From: JAKACA01 sp052143575 | GTDB lineage: Bacteria; Actinomycetota; Acidimicrobiia; Acidimicrobiales; Bog-793 | Assembly (NCBI GenBank): GCA_052143575.1 | Contig: JBKQSP010000069.1 | Coordinates: forward strand, 1 to 64,000 | DNA length: 64,000 nt | Reading direction: 5' to 3' | In this document: positions 33,547 to 42,321 of the stretch, one piece after another | How positions within the stretch are numbered: position 1 is the first letter of the stretch | How the letters are laid out: every line of letters begins with the position of its first letter | Translations under genes and position numbers: made by a program | Notes under the pieces: generated by a model | Database searches by the model: none | What the model was told of the DNA's origin: nothing | What the model saw: only the letters and a program-made list of their open reading frames with translations

Positions 33547-34836
33547 GTGGAGCCCGGAGATCGCGCAGCCTCGTTGCAGGAGGCCGCCGCCCACGCCGAC
33601 CTGGGATTGCCGTTCCCGGGTCGGACGCCGTCCCGCTTGGTGAAGCGGCTCGTCGCTCGCTTGAGCTGGCCCTTCCTCCATCATCAAGTGGCCTTCAACC
33701 ATGCCGTCCTTGCCGCGCTCGCCGCCCTCGAGGAAGGTCTGCGGGCAACGGTCGAGAGTCAGGTGACAGAGCTGCGCGCCAATCTCGACGACCAGGCGGG
33801 AGGCCTCGGGTCCCTCGCCCTGCAACTGCAGGGCTTGCGGGAGGCGGTCGAAGCGCAGCTGTCCGACGTCGGAGACATGGTCCGCCAGCAGGAGGTCGCT
33901 CACCGGCTGCAGCTCGACCTCGTGCAGCGGCAGGCCTTCCAGCGGCACCATGAGGCGCTCGGGTCGCTGCGATCGGAGCTCACCGAGATCGGCTTGCGGA
34001 TCGAGGAGCTGCAGAACCAGCTCACCGAGGCTCAGTCGAGCGGGGTCCGCGAGCGTGCGGAGGCGCAGCTACTGAAGGTGCAGGTGGACCTCTTCCTGAA
34101 CGAGGTACGTCGATCGCTGCCGAGAGCACCTGCGGCCGAGGAGCTGGCCGCACACCCATCGGCCCTCGACACGACGTACCCGGCCCTGCAGGACTTCTTT
34201 CGCGGTTCGTTCGATCTCATCAAAGAGCGCGCTGCCGAGTACCTCGACGACATCCTCACCCTCGAGCCGCACGAGCCGGTCCTCGACCTCGGCAGCGGCC
34301 GCGGAGAGTGGCTCGAGGTGCTCAAGAAGTCCGGAGTCGAGGCGTACGGCGTCGAGCTGAACGAGCACTACGTCTCGAGCTGCCTCGAGCGCGGCCTCGA
34401 CGTTCGCCGCGCCGATGCGGTCGACCATCTCGCCTCCGTCCCGGAGGGGTCACTTGCGGCCGTCACGGCGTTTCACCTCGCCGAGCACCTCCCGGTCGAG
34501 CGACTCCTCGAGCTCATCGACCTGTCAGTCCGGGCGCTGCGGCCCGGCGGCGTGCTCATCGTCGAGACGCCCAATCCGGACAACCTCGTCGTCGGTGCCT
34601 CGACGTTCTACCTCGATCCCTCCCATCTGCGCCCGCTCAACCCCGAGTTCTTGCGGTTCCTCGTGGCCTCGCGCGGGTTCGTCGAGGTCGACGTGCGTTT
34701 CCTCCATCCCGCCGCCGGGCTGCACGCACCGGACGCCGCCTCGCCGTGGGCGTCGGATCTGCTGCCCTTGGTGGCGGCGATCAACGACCGGCTCTACGGC
34801 GCCCTGGACTACGCAGTCGTCGCCCGGCGTGTCTAG
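33547..34836 (+). CDS. Coiled-coil class I methyltransferase of the glycan operon
   Basis: 429 residues from GTG 33547; a TGTAAT hexamer six bases upstream hints at a leaderless start, and there is no ribosome site. Residues about 40-200 are a long coiled coil (LDDQAGGLGSLALQLQGLRE and heptads to 185). The methyltransferase domain follows (VLDLGSGRGEWLEVLKKSG at about 244-262, YGVELNEHYV, AVTAFHLAEHLPVERLLE, RPGGVLIVETPNPDN). This is the reversed order of the MT and coil in the divergent fusion protein. It probably methylates a growing or completed glycan chain. It overlaps the GT4 gene by eight bases. Confidence 0.85.
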   Translation: MEPGDRAASLQEAAAHADLGLPFPGRTPSRLVKRLVARLSWPFLHHQVAFNHAVLAALAALEEGLRATVESQVTELRANLDDQAGGLGSLALQLQGLREAVEAQLSDVGDMVRQQEVAHRLQLDLVQRQAFQRHHEALGSLRSELTEIGLRIEELQNQLTEAQSSGVRERAEAQLLKVQVDLFLNEVRRSLPRAPAAEELAAHPSALDTTYPALQDFFRGSFDLIKERAAEYLDDILTLEPHEPVLDLGSGRGEWLEVLKKSGVEAYGVELNEHYVSSCLERGLDVRRADAVDHLASVPEGSLAAVTAFHLAEHLPVERLLELIDLSVRALRPGGVLIVETPNPDNLVVGASTFYLDPSHLRPLNPEFLRFLVASRGFVEVDVRFLHPAAGLHAPDAASPWASDLLPLVAAINDRLYGALDYAVVARRV

Positions 34837-37252
34837 CGAGGAGCTCACGGATCCTTCGCCGAGGCGGATCGCCTGGTGGAGCCCGCTGCCCCCCCAGCAA
34901 AGCGGCATCGCCGACTACAGCTACGACCTTCTCGCCGAGCTGGCCGGGCGCCTCGACGTCCTCGCCGTCGTCGCCGACGACGTCGTGGATTGCGTGCGCG
35001 CCCCGGCGGGCGTTGCCGTCGTAGGAGCGACGGCCTACGAATCTGGTGCCGCCGGCCGCTGCGACCTGGACGTCTACCAGATGGGGAACCATGCCTGGCT
35101 GCACGGGTACCTGCACGCCCGCGCCCTCGACCACCCGGGCCTCCTCGTGTTGCACGACCCGTCGCTCGCCGACTTCTACGCCGGGCTCTGCGGTGGAGCA
35201 GACAGCCCGCTCTATCTCGAGGAGCTGCGCTACAACGACCCCGCACTGAACGGACACATCCCGATGATCCGTGTCGACGGCCGCCCGGAACCTGACCGCC
35301 TCCGGCTGCTGATGGTCCGTCGCCTCGTCGAGCAGAGCCTCATGACGGTGGTGCACAGCGCCTGGGCACGCGATGAGCTCATCCGCCGGCACCCCTCTCT
35401 ACGGGTGACGCATCTCCCGCACCCTGCGCGAACAATCCGACTCCCTACCTCATCGACTCGTCAACGGCCGAACAAAGCGATGGTGTTCGGTGTTTTCGGC
35501 GGGCTCGCTCCCCACAAGCGAGCACTGATCGCCCTCGAGGCCTTCGCCAGGGTTCACCAAGACGTTCCCGAAACGCAGATCGTGATCGTCGGTCGGGGCG
35601 ACTCGCCAGATTACGTCCGGCAGCTTCGCGAACGAATCACTTCGGGGTCATTCCGTGACGCTGTTCGCCTGACGACCGACGTCTCCACCGACGTACTTGA
35701 GCAGGAGATACTCGGCTGTGACGTCGTCATCTCCTTGCGCTGGCCGACCGCCGGCGAGACGAGCGGAGTGGTGATGCGCGCCTTCGGATCGGGCAAGCCG
35801 GTGATCGTGAGCGACGTGCCCCAGTACCGGGAGCTCGACTCGATTTTCTGCTGGACCGTGCCGACCGAACCCGACGACGAGGCGAAGATGCTCGAGTCGC
35901 TCATGCGTGCCGCCGCAGCCGATCCCGCCACAGCGCGGGCCGCCGGCCAGGCGGCGCGCGCCTTTGTGGAGGGCGGAGCGACGTACGAGGCGGTCTCTGA
36001 CGGCTATCTCGGGCTCGTGTCGGAGTGCCTGCAACTGAAGGCGCCCGCCCCGACAGCGGTCACCGCTGCGATGACAGACCCCTGTGCGGTGCGGGCGATC
36101 GGGGATTGGCGAGCGGCGACTGGGCTCGCCGAGGCTGCCCGCCGCTCCGTCTCTGCTCTCCTCGGAGCTGGCGTGCCCCTCTCGATTGTCGACTTCTCTG
36201 CCGTTCCGGAGGTGCCGCGCTCACACGAACGGGCACCGGCGTGGCTGGGGGGCGTGCCGGTGTCGAGTGCGAGCGATATCAGCCTGTGGTACCTCAATGT
36301 GAACGAGCTCGTCTTCGTCGCCGAGGAACAGCTGCGGCCACCCGGTTCCCTTCCCTATGTCGTGGCGTCGTGGTTCTGGGAGTTGCCGAGGCTGGCGACC
36401 GTCTTCGTCGAGCAGGTCGGCAGGGTCGACGAGATCTGGGTCGGGAGCCGTTTCACGGCGGACGCCTTCCGCGGCTACACCGACAAGCCCGTGAAGGTCA
36501 TGCCGTGCGTCGTGGAGCCGGAGCCGTCTCCGCGCATGACGCGAGCTGACTTCGGGCTCCCGGAGAGAGCCTGCTTGTTCCTCTACACCTTCGACGCCAA
36601 CTCGACACTTGCCCGCAAGAACCCGTGGGATGTCATCCGCGCCTTCCGCCGCGCCTTTCGGCCCGAGGAGCGACGCGGCCCGGTTCGCCTCGTCATCAAG
36701 ACGATCAACCTCGCCCGTCTCCCGGCGGCACAAGCGCGGCTCGCCCGCGAGGTCGCCGAAGCCGGCGGCTTGCTCATCGAGGATGACGTCACGCAAGCTG
36801 AGCTAGACGCGCTCATCGCACTCTGTGACGTCTACGTCTCGCTCCATAGGTCTGAAGGGTTCGGGCTCGGCATGGCAGAGGCGATGTACCTCGGCCGTCC
36901 GGTCATCGCCACTGCATACTCCGGAAATATGGATTTCATGACACAGCTCAACAGCTGCCTAGTTGGCTACCGCCTGCGCCCGATCGCCGTGACGGAGAAC
37001 CGAGAGTTCGAGGGGATGTCCTCGATCTATGAGACGGGCCAGCTCTGGGCGGATCCTGATATCGATCAGGCAGCACGCTGGATGCGGCGGCTGTACAGCA
37101 GTCCGGCGGAGCGGCGAAGACTCGGTGAGGCGGCCGCCGCCACGATCAAGCGGGACTACGCCGCCTCGGTGGCGAGCGGGGCAATGATCACCCGGCTGCA
37201 AGAGATCGCGGCGCTCTCGGGAGACAAGATCCCGTCGGCGCTCACGCAGTAG
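34829..37252 (+). CDS. Double GT4 glycosyltransferase
   Basis: 807 residues from GTG 34829. Two complete GT-B/GT4 units in tandem: residues about 10-395 (RIAWWSPLPPQQSGIADYSY, VFGVFGGLAPHKRALIALEA, GDSPDYV, RWPTAGETSGVVMRAFGSGKPVI) and about 420-790 (LFLYTFDANSTLARKNPWDV, SLHRSEGFGLGMAEAMYLGRPVI). Each half keeps the E-x7-E donor-binding region (the ET..GVVMRAF and EGFGLGMAEAM stretches). The enzyme probably adds two different sugars, or the same sugar twice, during surface-glycan assembly. The second half resembles stand-alone GT4 proteins of actinobacterial and cyanobacterial glycan clusters. Confidence 0.88.
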   Translation: MSSEELTDPSPRRIAWWSPLPPQQSGIADYSYDLLAELAGRLDVLAVVADDVVDCVRAPAGVAVVGATAYESGAAGRCDLDVYQMGNHAWLHGYLHARALDHPGLLVLHDPSLADFYAGLCGGADSPLYLEELRYNDPALNGHIPMIRVDGRPEPDRLRLLMVRRLVEQSLMTVVHSAWARDELIRRHPSLRVTHLPHPARTIRLPTSSTRQRPNKAMVFGVFGGLAPHKRALIALEAFARVHQDVPETQIVIVGRGDSPDYVRQLRERITSGSFRDAVRLTTDVSTDVLEQEILGCDVVISLRWPTAGETSGVVMRAFGSGKPVIVSDVPQYRELDSIFCWTVPTEPDDEAKMLESLMRAAAADPATARAAGQAARAFVEGGATYEAVSDGYLGLVSECLQLKAPAPTAVTAAMTDPCAVRAIGDWRAATGLAEAARRSVSALLGAGVPLSIVDFSAVPEVPRSHERAPAWLGGVPVSSASDISLWYLNVNELVFVAEEQLRPPGSLPYVVASWFWELPRLATVFVEQVGRVDEIWVGSRFTADAFRGYTDKPVKVMPCVVEPEPSPRMTRADFGLPERACLFLYTFDANSTLARKNPWDVIRAFRRAFRPEERRGPVRLVIKTINLARLPAAQARLAREVAEAGGLLIEDDVTQAELDALIALCDVYVSLHRSEGFGLGMAEAMYLGRPVIATAYSGNMDFMTQLNSCLVGYRLRPIAVTENREFEGMSSIYETGQLWADPDIDQAARWMRRLYSSPAERRRLGEAAAATIKRDYAASVASGAMITRLQEIAALSGDKIPSALTQ

Positions 37253-37332
37253 TGGCGGCGTGCATGTCACCAACGGGTCAGGCATTCAGCTGCCCTTGCT
37301 CGCCAGGGTCGCTGAGGTGACAGTATGGCTCC

Positions 37333-38124
37333 GTGGGATTCACAACCGCGGTGGTTCTCCCCTGCCTCAACGAAGAGATGAACCTGTCGCAAGTCCTCGG
37401 GTCCTTGCCTGCCTCGATTGACGAGGTGATCCTCGTCGACGGTCGCTCGACCGACGGCAGCGTCGACCGCGCCCAACGACTGCGGGCCGACATCAAGATC
37501 GTGCACCAGTGCGCCAAAGGCAAGGGATTGGCGATGATCACGGGCATGCTCGAAGCGAGTTCAGATTTCGTCATCTTCCTCGACGCCGACGGTTCTATGC
37601 GCGGCGAGGAGATCCCCCTGTTCGTCGGTGCGTTGCTCGCCGGTGCCGACCTCGCACGCGGTTCCCGTGGCCTCCCGGGTGGGGGTTCCTCCGACTTCAC
37701 ATGGTTGCGCGCCACCGGCAATCGCATGCTCACCATCGCCGTCAACCTTCTGTACGGCGTGCGTTGGACGGACCTTGCCTACGGCTATTTTGCGCTGCGA
37801 ATGGATGCCGTCTCAAGACTCGACCTGTCGGATCTGATCGCGCAGGCCAAGGACGCCGAGAGCACTCGCACCGGCCGCCGGAGAATGCTCCGTGGCCTGC
37901 CGTATGGCCACGGTTTCGAGATCGAGTCGCTCGTGTTTTGCCGGGCCGCCCGCACGGGGCTGATCGTCAAGGAGATTCCGAGTTTCGAGGACAAGCGGCG
38001 GCACGGCACTTCCAACCTGCACGCCTTCAGGGACGGCCTGCGCGCCGGTTACGCCGTCATCTACGAGCGGGTGTCCTCGCGCCGGGCCGCGACGCACTCG
38101 CTTCAGCCAGTCAAGCGTCCGTGA
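37333..38124 (+). CDS. GT2 polyprenyl-phosphate glycosyltransferase
   Basis: 263 residues, GTG 37333, with CAGTAT six bases upstream. DPM1-like catalytic core: AVVLPCLNEEMNLSQVL, VILVDGRSTDGSV, GKGLAMITGM, FVIFLDADGSMRGEEI (DAD metal motif), and a later IEIESLV-type segment HGFEIESLVFCRAARTGL with EDKRRHGTSNLHAFRDGLR. No C-terminal membrane helix, so it would act at the membrane surface to make polyprenyl-phosphate-sugar, the donor for GT-C enzymes such as the next gene. The stop overlaps the next start by four bases. Confidence 0.87.
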   Translation: MGFTTAVVLPCLNEEMNLSQVLGSLPASIDEVILVDGRSTDGSVDRAQRLRADIKIVHQCAKGKGLAMITGMLEASSDFVIFLDADGSMRGEEIPLFVGALLAGADLARGSRGLPGGGSSDFTWLRATGNRMLTIAVNLLYGVRWTDLAYGYFALRMDAVSRLDLSDLIAQAKDAESTRTGRRRMLRGLPYGHGFEIESLVFCRAARTGLIVKEIPSFEDKRRHGTSNLHAFRDGLRAGYAVIYERVSSRRAATHSLQPVKRP

Positions 38125-40142
38125 CGGGAGCGGCCGGCGATCGAGAGCGGACACCCTTCACGGCCGGCACCATGAAGACCCCGAGCACGGACGTGAAGCG
38201 GGCAGCGTCGCGTCAGTCCGCCATGCCGGGACGGGTGCTCTTTCTCGTCTTCGTGGCGAGTGGTCTGCTGCTCTCGCTGGCGGAGTTCGTGGCAGCCAAT
38301 GGCAGCATGTCGCTCCAGTTCTACATCTTCTGGGTCGGATATTTCGCCGTCGTGCTGCCCGTCGGTTGGCTCCTCGCACGCCGGACCACGTCCGACGTCG
38401 ATCGAGGACCCCTCGTGCTCGCTCTTGCCGTCTGGAGCGTGCTGCCAAAGATGATCAGGACGGGTGCTCAGCCGCTCTACTTCGATGAGTTCTCACACCT
38501 CCGGTTGCTGGAGGATCTCCTCCGGAGCGGGCACCCCGTGGCGGAGCCCGCACTGCTGCAGATAGGTTCCAGCTTCCCCGGACTCGAGATGATCACCGGG
38601 GGCATCGTCGAGGTGAGCGGCCTCTATCCCTGGGGTGCCGCCATGGCGGTGGCGGCCATTTCACACGTCGCCATCCTCGCCGCCATTTTCATACTCGTGA
38701 GCGATATCACGTCGTCAAAGCGGGCGGGGGGGCTCGCCGCCCTCATCTATTCGCTCAACCCCTCCTGGCTGTTCTTCGACTCACAGTACGCCTACGAGAC
38801 CCTCGCCATTCCTCTCCTGTTGTGGGGACTCATCTTCGCACTGCGAGCCATCGGGGGAGGCACGCGGGCGCCCAAGCCATCGACGACTTGGACTTGGGTG
38901 GGGCTCTCGTTCACGTTCTCGCTGTCGCTCGTCGTCACCCACCACGTCACAGCTGTCGTCAACTGCGTCCTTCTCACTGCCATGGCCGTCGTCGTCAGCC
39001 TGCGGCGTGGGAGGGCACCGGCAAGCGGTCCGGAGTCCCCGCAGGTGGCATGGTTGCTGGCCGTCTGGGCTCTCATCGTGACCACGACGAGATTCGTCGC
39101 CATCGGCCACCCGCTCGCCGTCTACCTCTCACCCGCCCTGAACCTGAGCGGTCAGTTCCGTCAACTGCTGAGCCTCCTCGGCATCGCGTCGGCGCTGCAA
39201 GGTCACACCGCCTTCGGGAACACCGGCTTACCGCTTTTCGAAGTCGTCTGCGGGTTCCTCTTGCCGCCCGTGCTGTTGGCAGCGTATGTCTGGGCCATTT
39301 GGGGGCTTCTGGCGAGACGACAGGAGCTCGGCTCCTTCATCTATGTCGCCGCCCTCACTGGGCTCGCTTACTTCGCGTCCCTGCCGTTGCTGACAGCTGC
39401 CCAGTTCGGAGAGGCCGTCCACCGTTCGTGGGCCTTCTCCTACATCGGGCTCGCCGTCGTGATCGGCCTGGCCGCCGACCGGGCGCTGCGAGGAGAGCTC
39501 AGCTTCGCCTTCCGCCGCCGGCAAGTGAGCTGGCTCCGGCACTTCGAGACGCGAGGAGGCCGCGTCGCCGTGACGGTCATGTTCGTCGTCGCTGCCATCG
39601 GTGGGGTGGCGGCGGCAACCACGTCGGCCTATCGCTTCGGAGGACCCGTGCAATACGGCGAGGACGCTGCGGCCGACGGGACCCAGACGAGCCTCGTCGC
39701 CGCCTGGTTTCACGATCACGGCCGCAGTCGTCAGCTCGTCTTTGCCGACCGATACGTCGCCGGCCCGATCGCCGTGAGCTCCGAGGTGACGCTCGTGACG
39801 CCGAGCGCCTGGTGGGGAATCACCTTCGACTCTCAGCTGTCGCTTCAGCTCGCTGCGACCTTCGCCACGATCGACTACGTCGTGGTGGACCGAAGAATGG
39901 GAAATGGCAAGCCGGCGCCACAGGGATACTGGTACTCGTCTTCTGAGCCTCACGGGAGCAGCCGGTATGTGATCCCGCCCGTCAACGTCCTTCGATTCGA
40001 ATGCCTCAACTGGCTGAACGCCGTTTACGCCACGAGCGATTACGAGATCCTCGCCGTCGACCACAAGCAGCTCGAGACCGACGTCGGAGTGGCGAGCAAC
40101 GGCTTGAGCACGGCCTGCATGGCGCGGCTGGAGCGGTCATGA
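38121..40142 (+). CDS. Polytopic membrane glycosyltransferase (GT-C-like)
   Basis: 673 residues from GTG 38121 (overlap with the GT2 gene). About twelve membrane segments between residues 35 and 500, then a soluble C-terminal region. The first external loop contains PLYFDEFSHLRLLEDLL, with an acidic residue pair where GT-C enzymes bind divalent metal and the polyprenyl-sugar donor. No named family fits. The preceding GT2 enzyme can make the expected donor, and the following three genes are membrane or export functions, so transfer of a lipid-linked sugar outside the membrane is the likely reaction. Confidence 0.65.
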   Translation: MTGAAGDRERTPFTAGTMKTPSTDVKRAASRQSAMPGRVLFLVFVASGLLLSLAEFVAANGSMSLQFYIFWVGYFAVVLPVGWLLARRTTSDVDRGPLVLALAVWSVLPKMIRTGAQPLYFDEFSHLRLLEDLLRSGHPVAEPALLQIGSSFPGLEMITGGIVEVSGLYPWGAAMAVAAISHVAILAAIFILVSDITSSKRAGGLAALIYSLNPSWLFFDSQYAYETLAIPLLLWGLIFALRAIGGGTRAPKPSTTWTWVGLSFTFSLSLVVTHHVTAVVNCVLLTAMAVVVSLRRGRAPASGPESPQVAWLLAVWALIVTTTRFVAIGHPLAVYLSPALNLSGQFRQLLSLLGIASALQGHTAFGNTGLPLFEVVCGFLLPPVLLAAYVWAIWGLLARRQELGSFIYVAALTGLAYFASLPLLTAAQFGEAVHRSWAFSYIGLAVVIGLAADRALRGELSFAFRRRQVSWLRHFETRGGRVAVTVMFVVAAIGGVAAATTSAYRFGGPVQYGEDAAADGTQTSLVAAWFHDHGRSRQLVFADRYVAGPIAVSSEVTLVTPSAWWGITFDSQLSLQLAATFATIDYVVVDRRMGNGKPAPQGYWYSSSEPHGSSRYVIPPVNVLRFECLNWLNAVYATSDYEILAVDHKQLETDVGVASNGLSTACMARLERS

Positions 40143-40900
40143 TGCCCGAACCGGCGGGAACGGAGGCGCCGGTGGAGCAGGCGAGACGACCGTCTCCCAC
40201 ACGCTTTGGGATCGTCGCAGGGCTGCTCGTCGCTCTCCTGCTCTCATTTCTGCTGCCGAGCGGCGGTGCCGCCGGTGCCATCCGTGTCGTTCTGAGCGGA
40301 GGCGCTCTCCTCGCGCTCCCCGGTGCTCTCCTGATCACCCGCGCCGACACCGAAGGTGATTGGATCCTGAGGCTCGTCGGGGCGGTGATCGCTTCGATGG
40401 CTTTCTACGTCCTCGTCGCCTATCTCGCCGTCGCGCTTCATGTCCACCTCGGTCGAGCCGTCTTCGTACTTCCGGGCGTGGCGGTGAGCTGTCTTCTCCT
40501 CGTCGGCTGGCAACGCGGGCCCTCGGCGAGAAACAGCCTGAAGGCCCTGGGCCTCGCGCTTCTCCTCGCCGGCGGCGCCGTCGGCGTGGCCATCGTGACG
40601 CATCTCCTGTTGCCGTCCACACCGGTCGAATCGAGCTTCTCGCTGTCGGCGCCGACAGCGACGATCGCTGGGACGACCGTCAGCATTCCGGTCGAGGTCG
40701 CCCGTGTGCACTTTCCCGGGGCCATCTCGCTAACGGTGTACGTGGGCAACACGGGAGTCGAACACGAGACGATCTCGGCTGCCGTCACCCATGTCGTGCT
40801 CAAGGTGGCGGCGCCTCCCTCTGTGGGAAGCTGCCCGGCGGTGTCCATCAGGTCGAACGACGGCGCCTACCTCAGCCCACATCTCCCTTGCCGGGCATGA
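40139..40900 (+). CDS. Membrane protein with C-terminal external domain
   Basis: 253 residues; ATG 40139 overlaps the previous stop by four bases, and the stop overlaps the next start by four. Four hydrophobic segments at about 25-45, 47-65, 80-103, 106-125 and possibly a fifth at 138-160, then about 90 external residues with a beta-sandwich look (SLSAPTATIAGTTVSIPVEVARVHFPG) ending with two Cys. This is like the DUF1616 type of membrane protein with a CARDB-like tail. No activity is predicted. The tight coupling implies it acts with the GT-C-like and flippase proteins. Confidence 0.6.
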   Translation: MMPEPAGTEAPVEQARRPSPTRFGIVAGLLVALLLSFLLPSGGAAGAIRVVLSGGALLALPGALLITRADTEGDWILRLVGAVIASMAFYVLVAYLAVALHVHLGRAVFVLPGVAVSCLLLVGWQRGPSARNSLKALGLALLLAGGAVGVAIVTHLLLPSTPVESSFSLSAPTATIAGTTVSIPVEVARVHFPGAISLTVYVGNTGVEHETISAAVTHVVLKVAAPPSVGSCPAVSIRSNDGAYLSPHLPCRA

Positions 40901-42321
40901 ACGGCGGCACGGTTGTGACGCCGAGGCGACGATTCTCGAGGCCTCGGCTCCGAACCGCCCCGTCACGAGCCACGATGAGCCGGACGCGCCGTACCCAGAT
41001 GCTGGAGCGGCTGGGCGAGCACGCCCACCTGGTTCGGGGCTCTTTCGGGGTCATGCTGGCGACGGTCATCACGTCTGCCACGGGCTGGCTGTTTTGGGCC
41101 ATCGCGGCACATCGCTGGACCGCATCGGCCGTCGGCGTCGCCACGTCGCTCGTCGCCGCCATGACCCTCATCTCCCTCATCGCCGGCCAACCCATCGTCA
41201 CGACACTGCTCACGCGGTTGCCTCGGAGCCAGAATCGTGTTCCGCTCCTGCGAGCCGCCGTCATCCTGTCCAGCGCCATCGCCCTCGCCTGCTGTGTACC
41301 CACCCTCCTCGTGCTGCCCGGCAACCTCAACGAGGCGAGGACGTTCGGAATCGCCCCCCTCTTCCTCCTCGGGGCCGTCGCCGGTTCACTCGGCATCATC
41401 CTCGACGGCTCGGCGCTGTCAGTGCGGCGCCCGCAATTGATGGTGGCACGCAACGCCGGTTTCGGGACCGGAAAGATGGTGCTGCTCGGAGTGCTCGCCA
41501 TCCGCCTCGGATTGGTGAGCGGTCCCTTCGCCGTCATGATCTCGTGGGTGGCGGTGAGCTGCGCCGCCTGCCTGTGGGCCGCGCGGTCCTGGACGAAGGG
41601 CGAGCTGAAACGGGCGCGTGAGCGGACGGTTCCTGCCGCTCCGGCCGAAGCGGAGCTTGCAGATCCGAGCGGATGGCGCGTGCTGCGACGCGGCTTCGGC
41701 GCCCAGGTTCTCGGCGTTCTTGGCGGCACGCTGCCGCCGCAGATACTGCCGATCCTCGTCATCACGCGACTCGGCACGACGGCGGCGGGATGGTTCTCCA
41801 TCACGTGGCTCGTCGGCGGTCTCTGCTTCATGATCTCCCCATCCATCTGCCAGGCGCTGCTGGCCGAGGGATCCCTCCGACCAGAGCAGCTGCGCTCCAA
41901 GACCGTCGCCGCCGTCGCTCTCTCCGGCGGGCTCCTCTTCGTTCCCGTCCTCGTTTACGTCTTTGCTGGACGCTTCGTGCTCGACCTCTTCGGCTCCGCC
42001 TACGGGGCTCACGGCGCCTCCCTCCTGGCCATCCTCGCCGTATCGAGCATCCCTGACATGGTGACCAACGTGGCGGTCTCTCGGTTCAGAATCCAGCAGC
42101 GCCTCTGGGAGGCCGCCCTCGTCAACGTCTCGATCGCCCTCGCCGCTGTGGCGGGCACCTGGTGGGCGCTTCCGGTCTTTGGCGTCGCCAGCCCAGGATG
42201 GGTGTGGGGCTCGGCGCAGTGCCTGGGCTGCCTCGTGTTCGGCGCCATCGCCTTGCGATCGCGTGCGGTGGAACGAGGCGGGGCGCTCGCCCGCAGCTCC
42301 TCGAGTCCAGGTGTGGCGTGA
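40897..42321 (+). CDS. Polysaccharide/lipid-linked glycan flippase, MOP superfamily
   Basis: 474 residues from ATG 40897. About twelve membrane helices with the Wzx/MOP spacing: LVRGSFGVMLATVITSATGW, then repeated Arg-bordered loops and a second half beginning VLRRGFGAQVLGVLGG. No ion-coupling residues can be assigned by eye. Wzx-type proteins flip undecaprenyl-linked oligosaccharide from the inner to the outer leaflet, which fits between GT genes. The start overlaps the previous stop and the stop overlaps the next GTG, so it is mid-operon. Confidence 0.8.
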   Translation: MNGGTVVTPRRRFSRPRLRTAPSRATMSRTRRTQMLERLGEHAHLVRGSFGVMLATVITSATGWLFWAIAAHRWTASAVGVATSLVAAMTLISLIAGQPIVTTLLTRLPRSQNRVPLLRAAVILSSAIALACCVPTLLVLPGNLNEARTFGIAPLFLLGAVAGSLGIILDGSALSVRRPQLMVARNAGFGTGKMVLLGVLAIRLGLVSGPFAVMISWVAVSCAACLWAARSWTKGELKRARERTVPAAPAEAELADPSGWRVLRRGFGAQVLGVLGGTLPPQILPILVITRLGTTAAGWFSITWLVGGLCFMISPSICQALLAEGSLRPEQLRSKTVAAVALSGGLLFVPVLVYVFAGRFVLDLFGSAYGAHGASLLAILAVSSIPDMVTNVAVSRFRIQQRLWEAALVNVSIALAAVAGTWWALPVFGVASPGWVWGSAQCLGCLVFGAIALRSRAVERGGALARSSSSPGVA

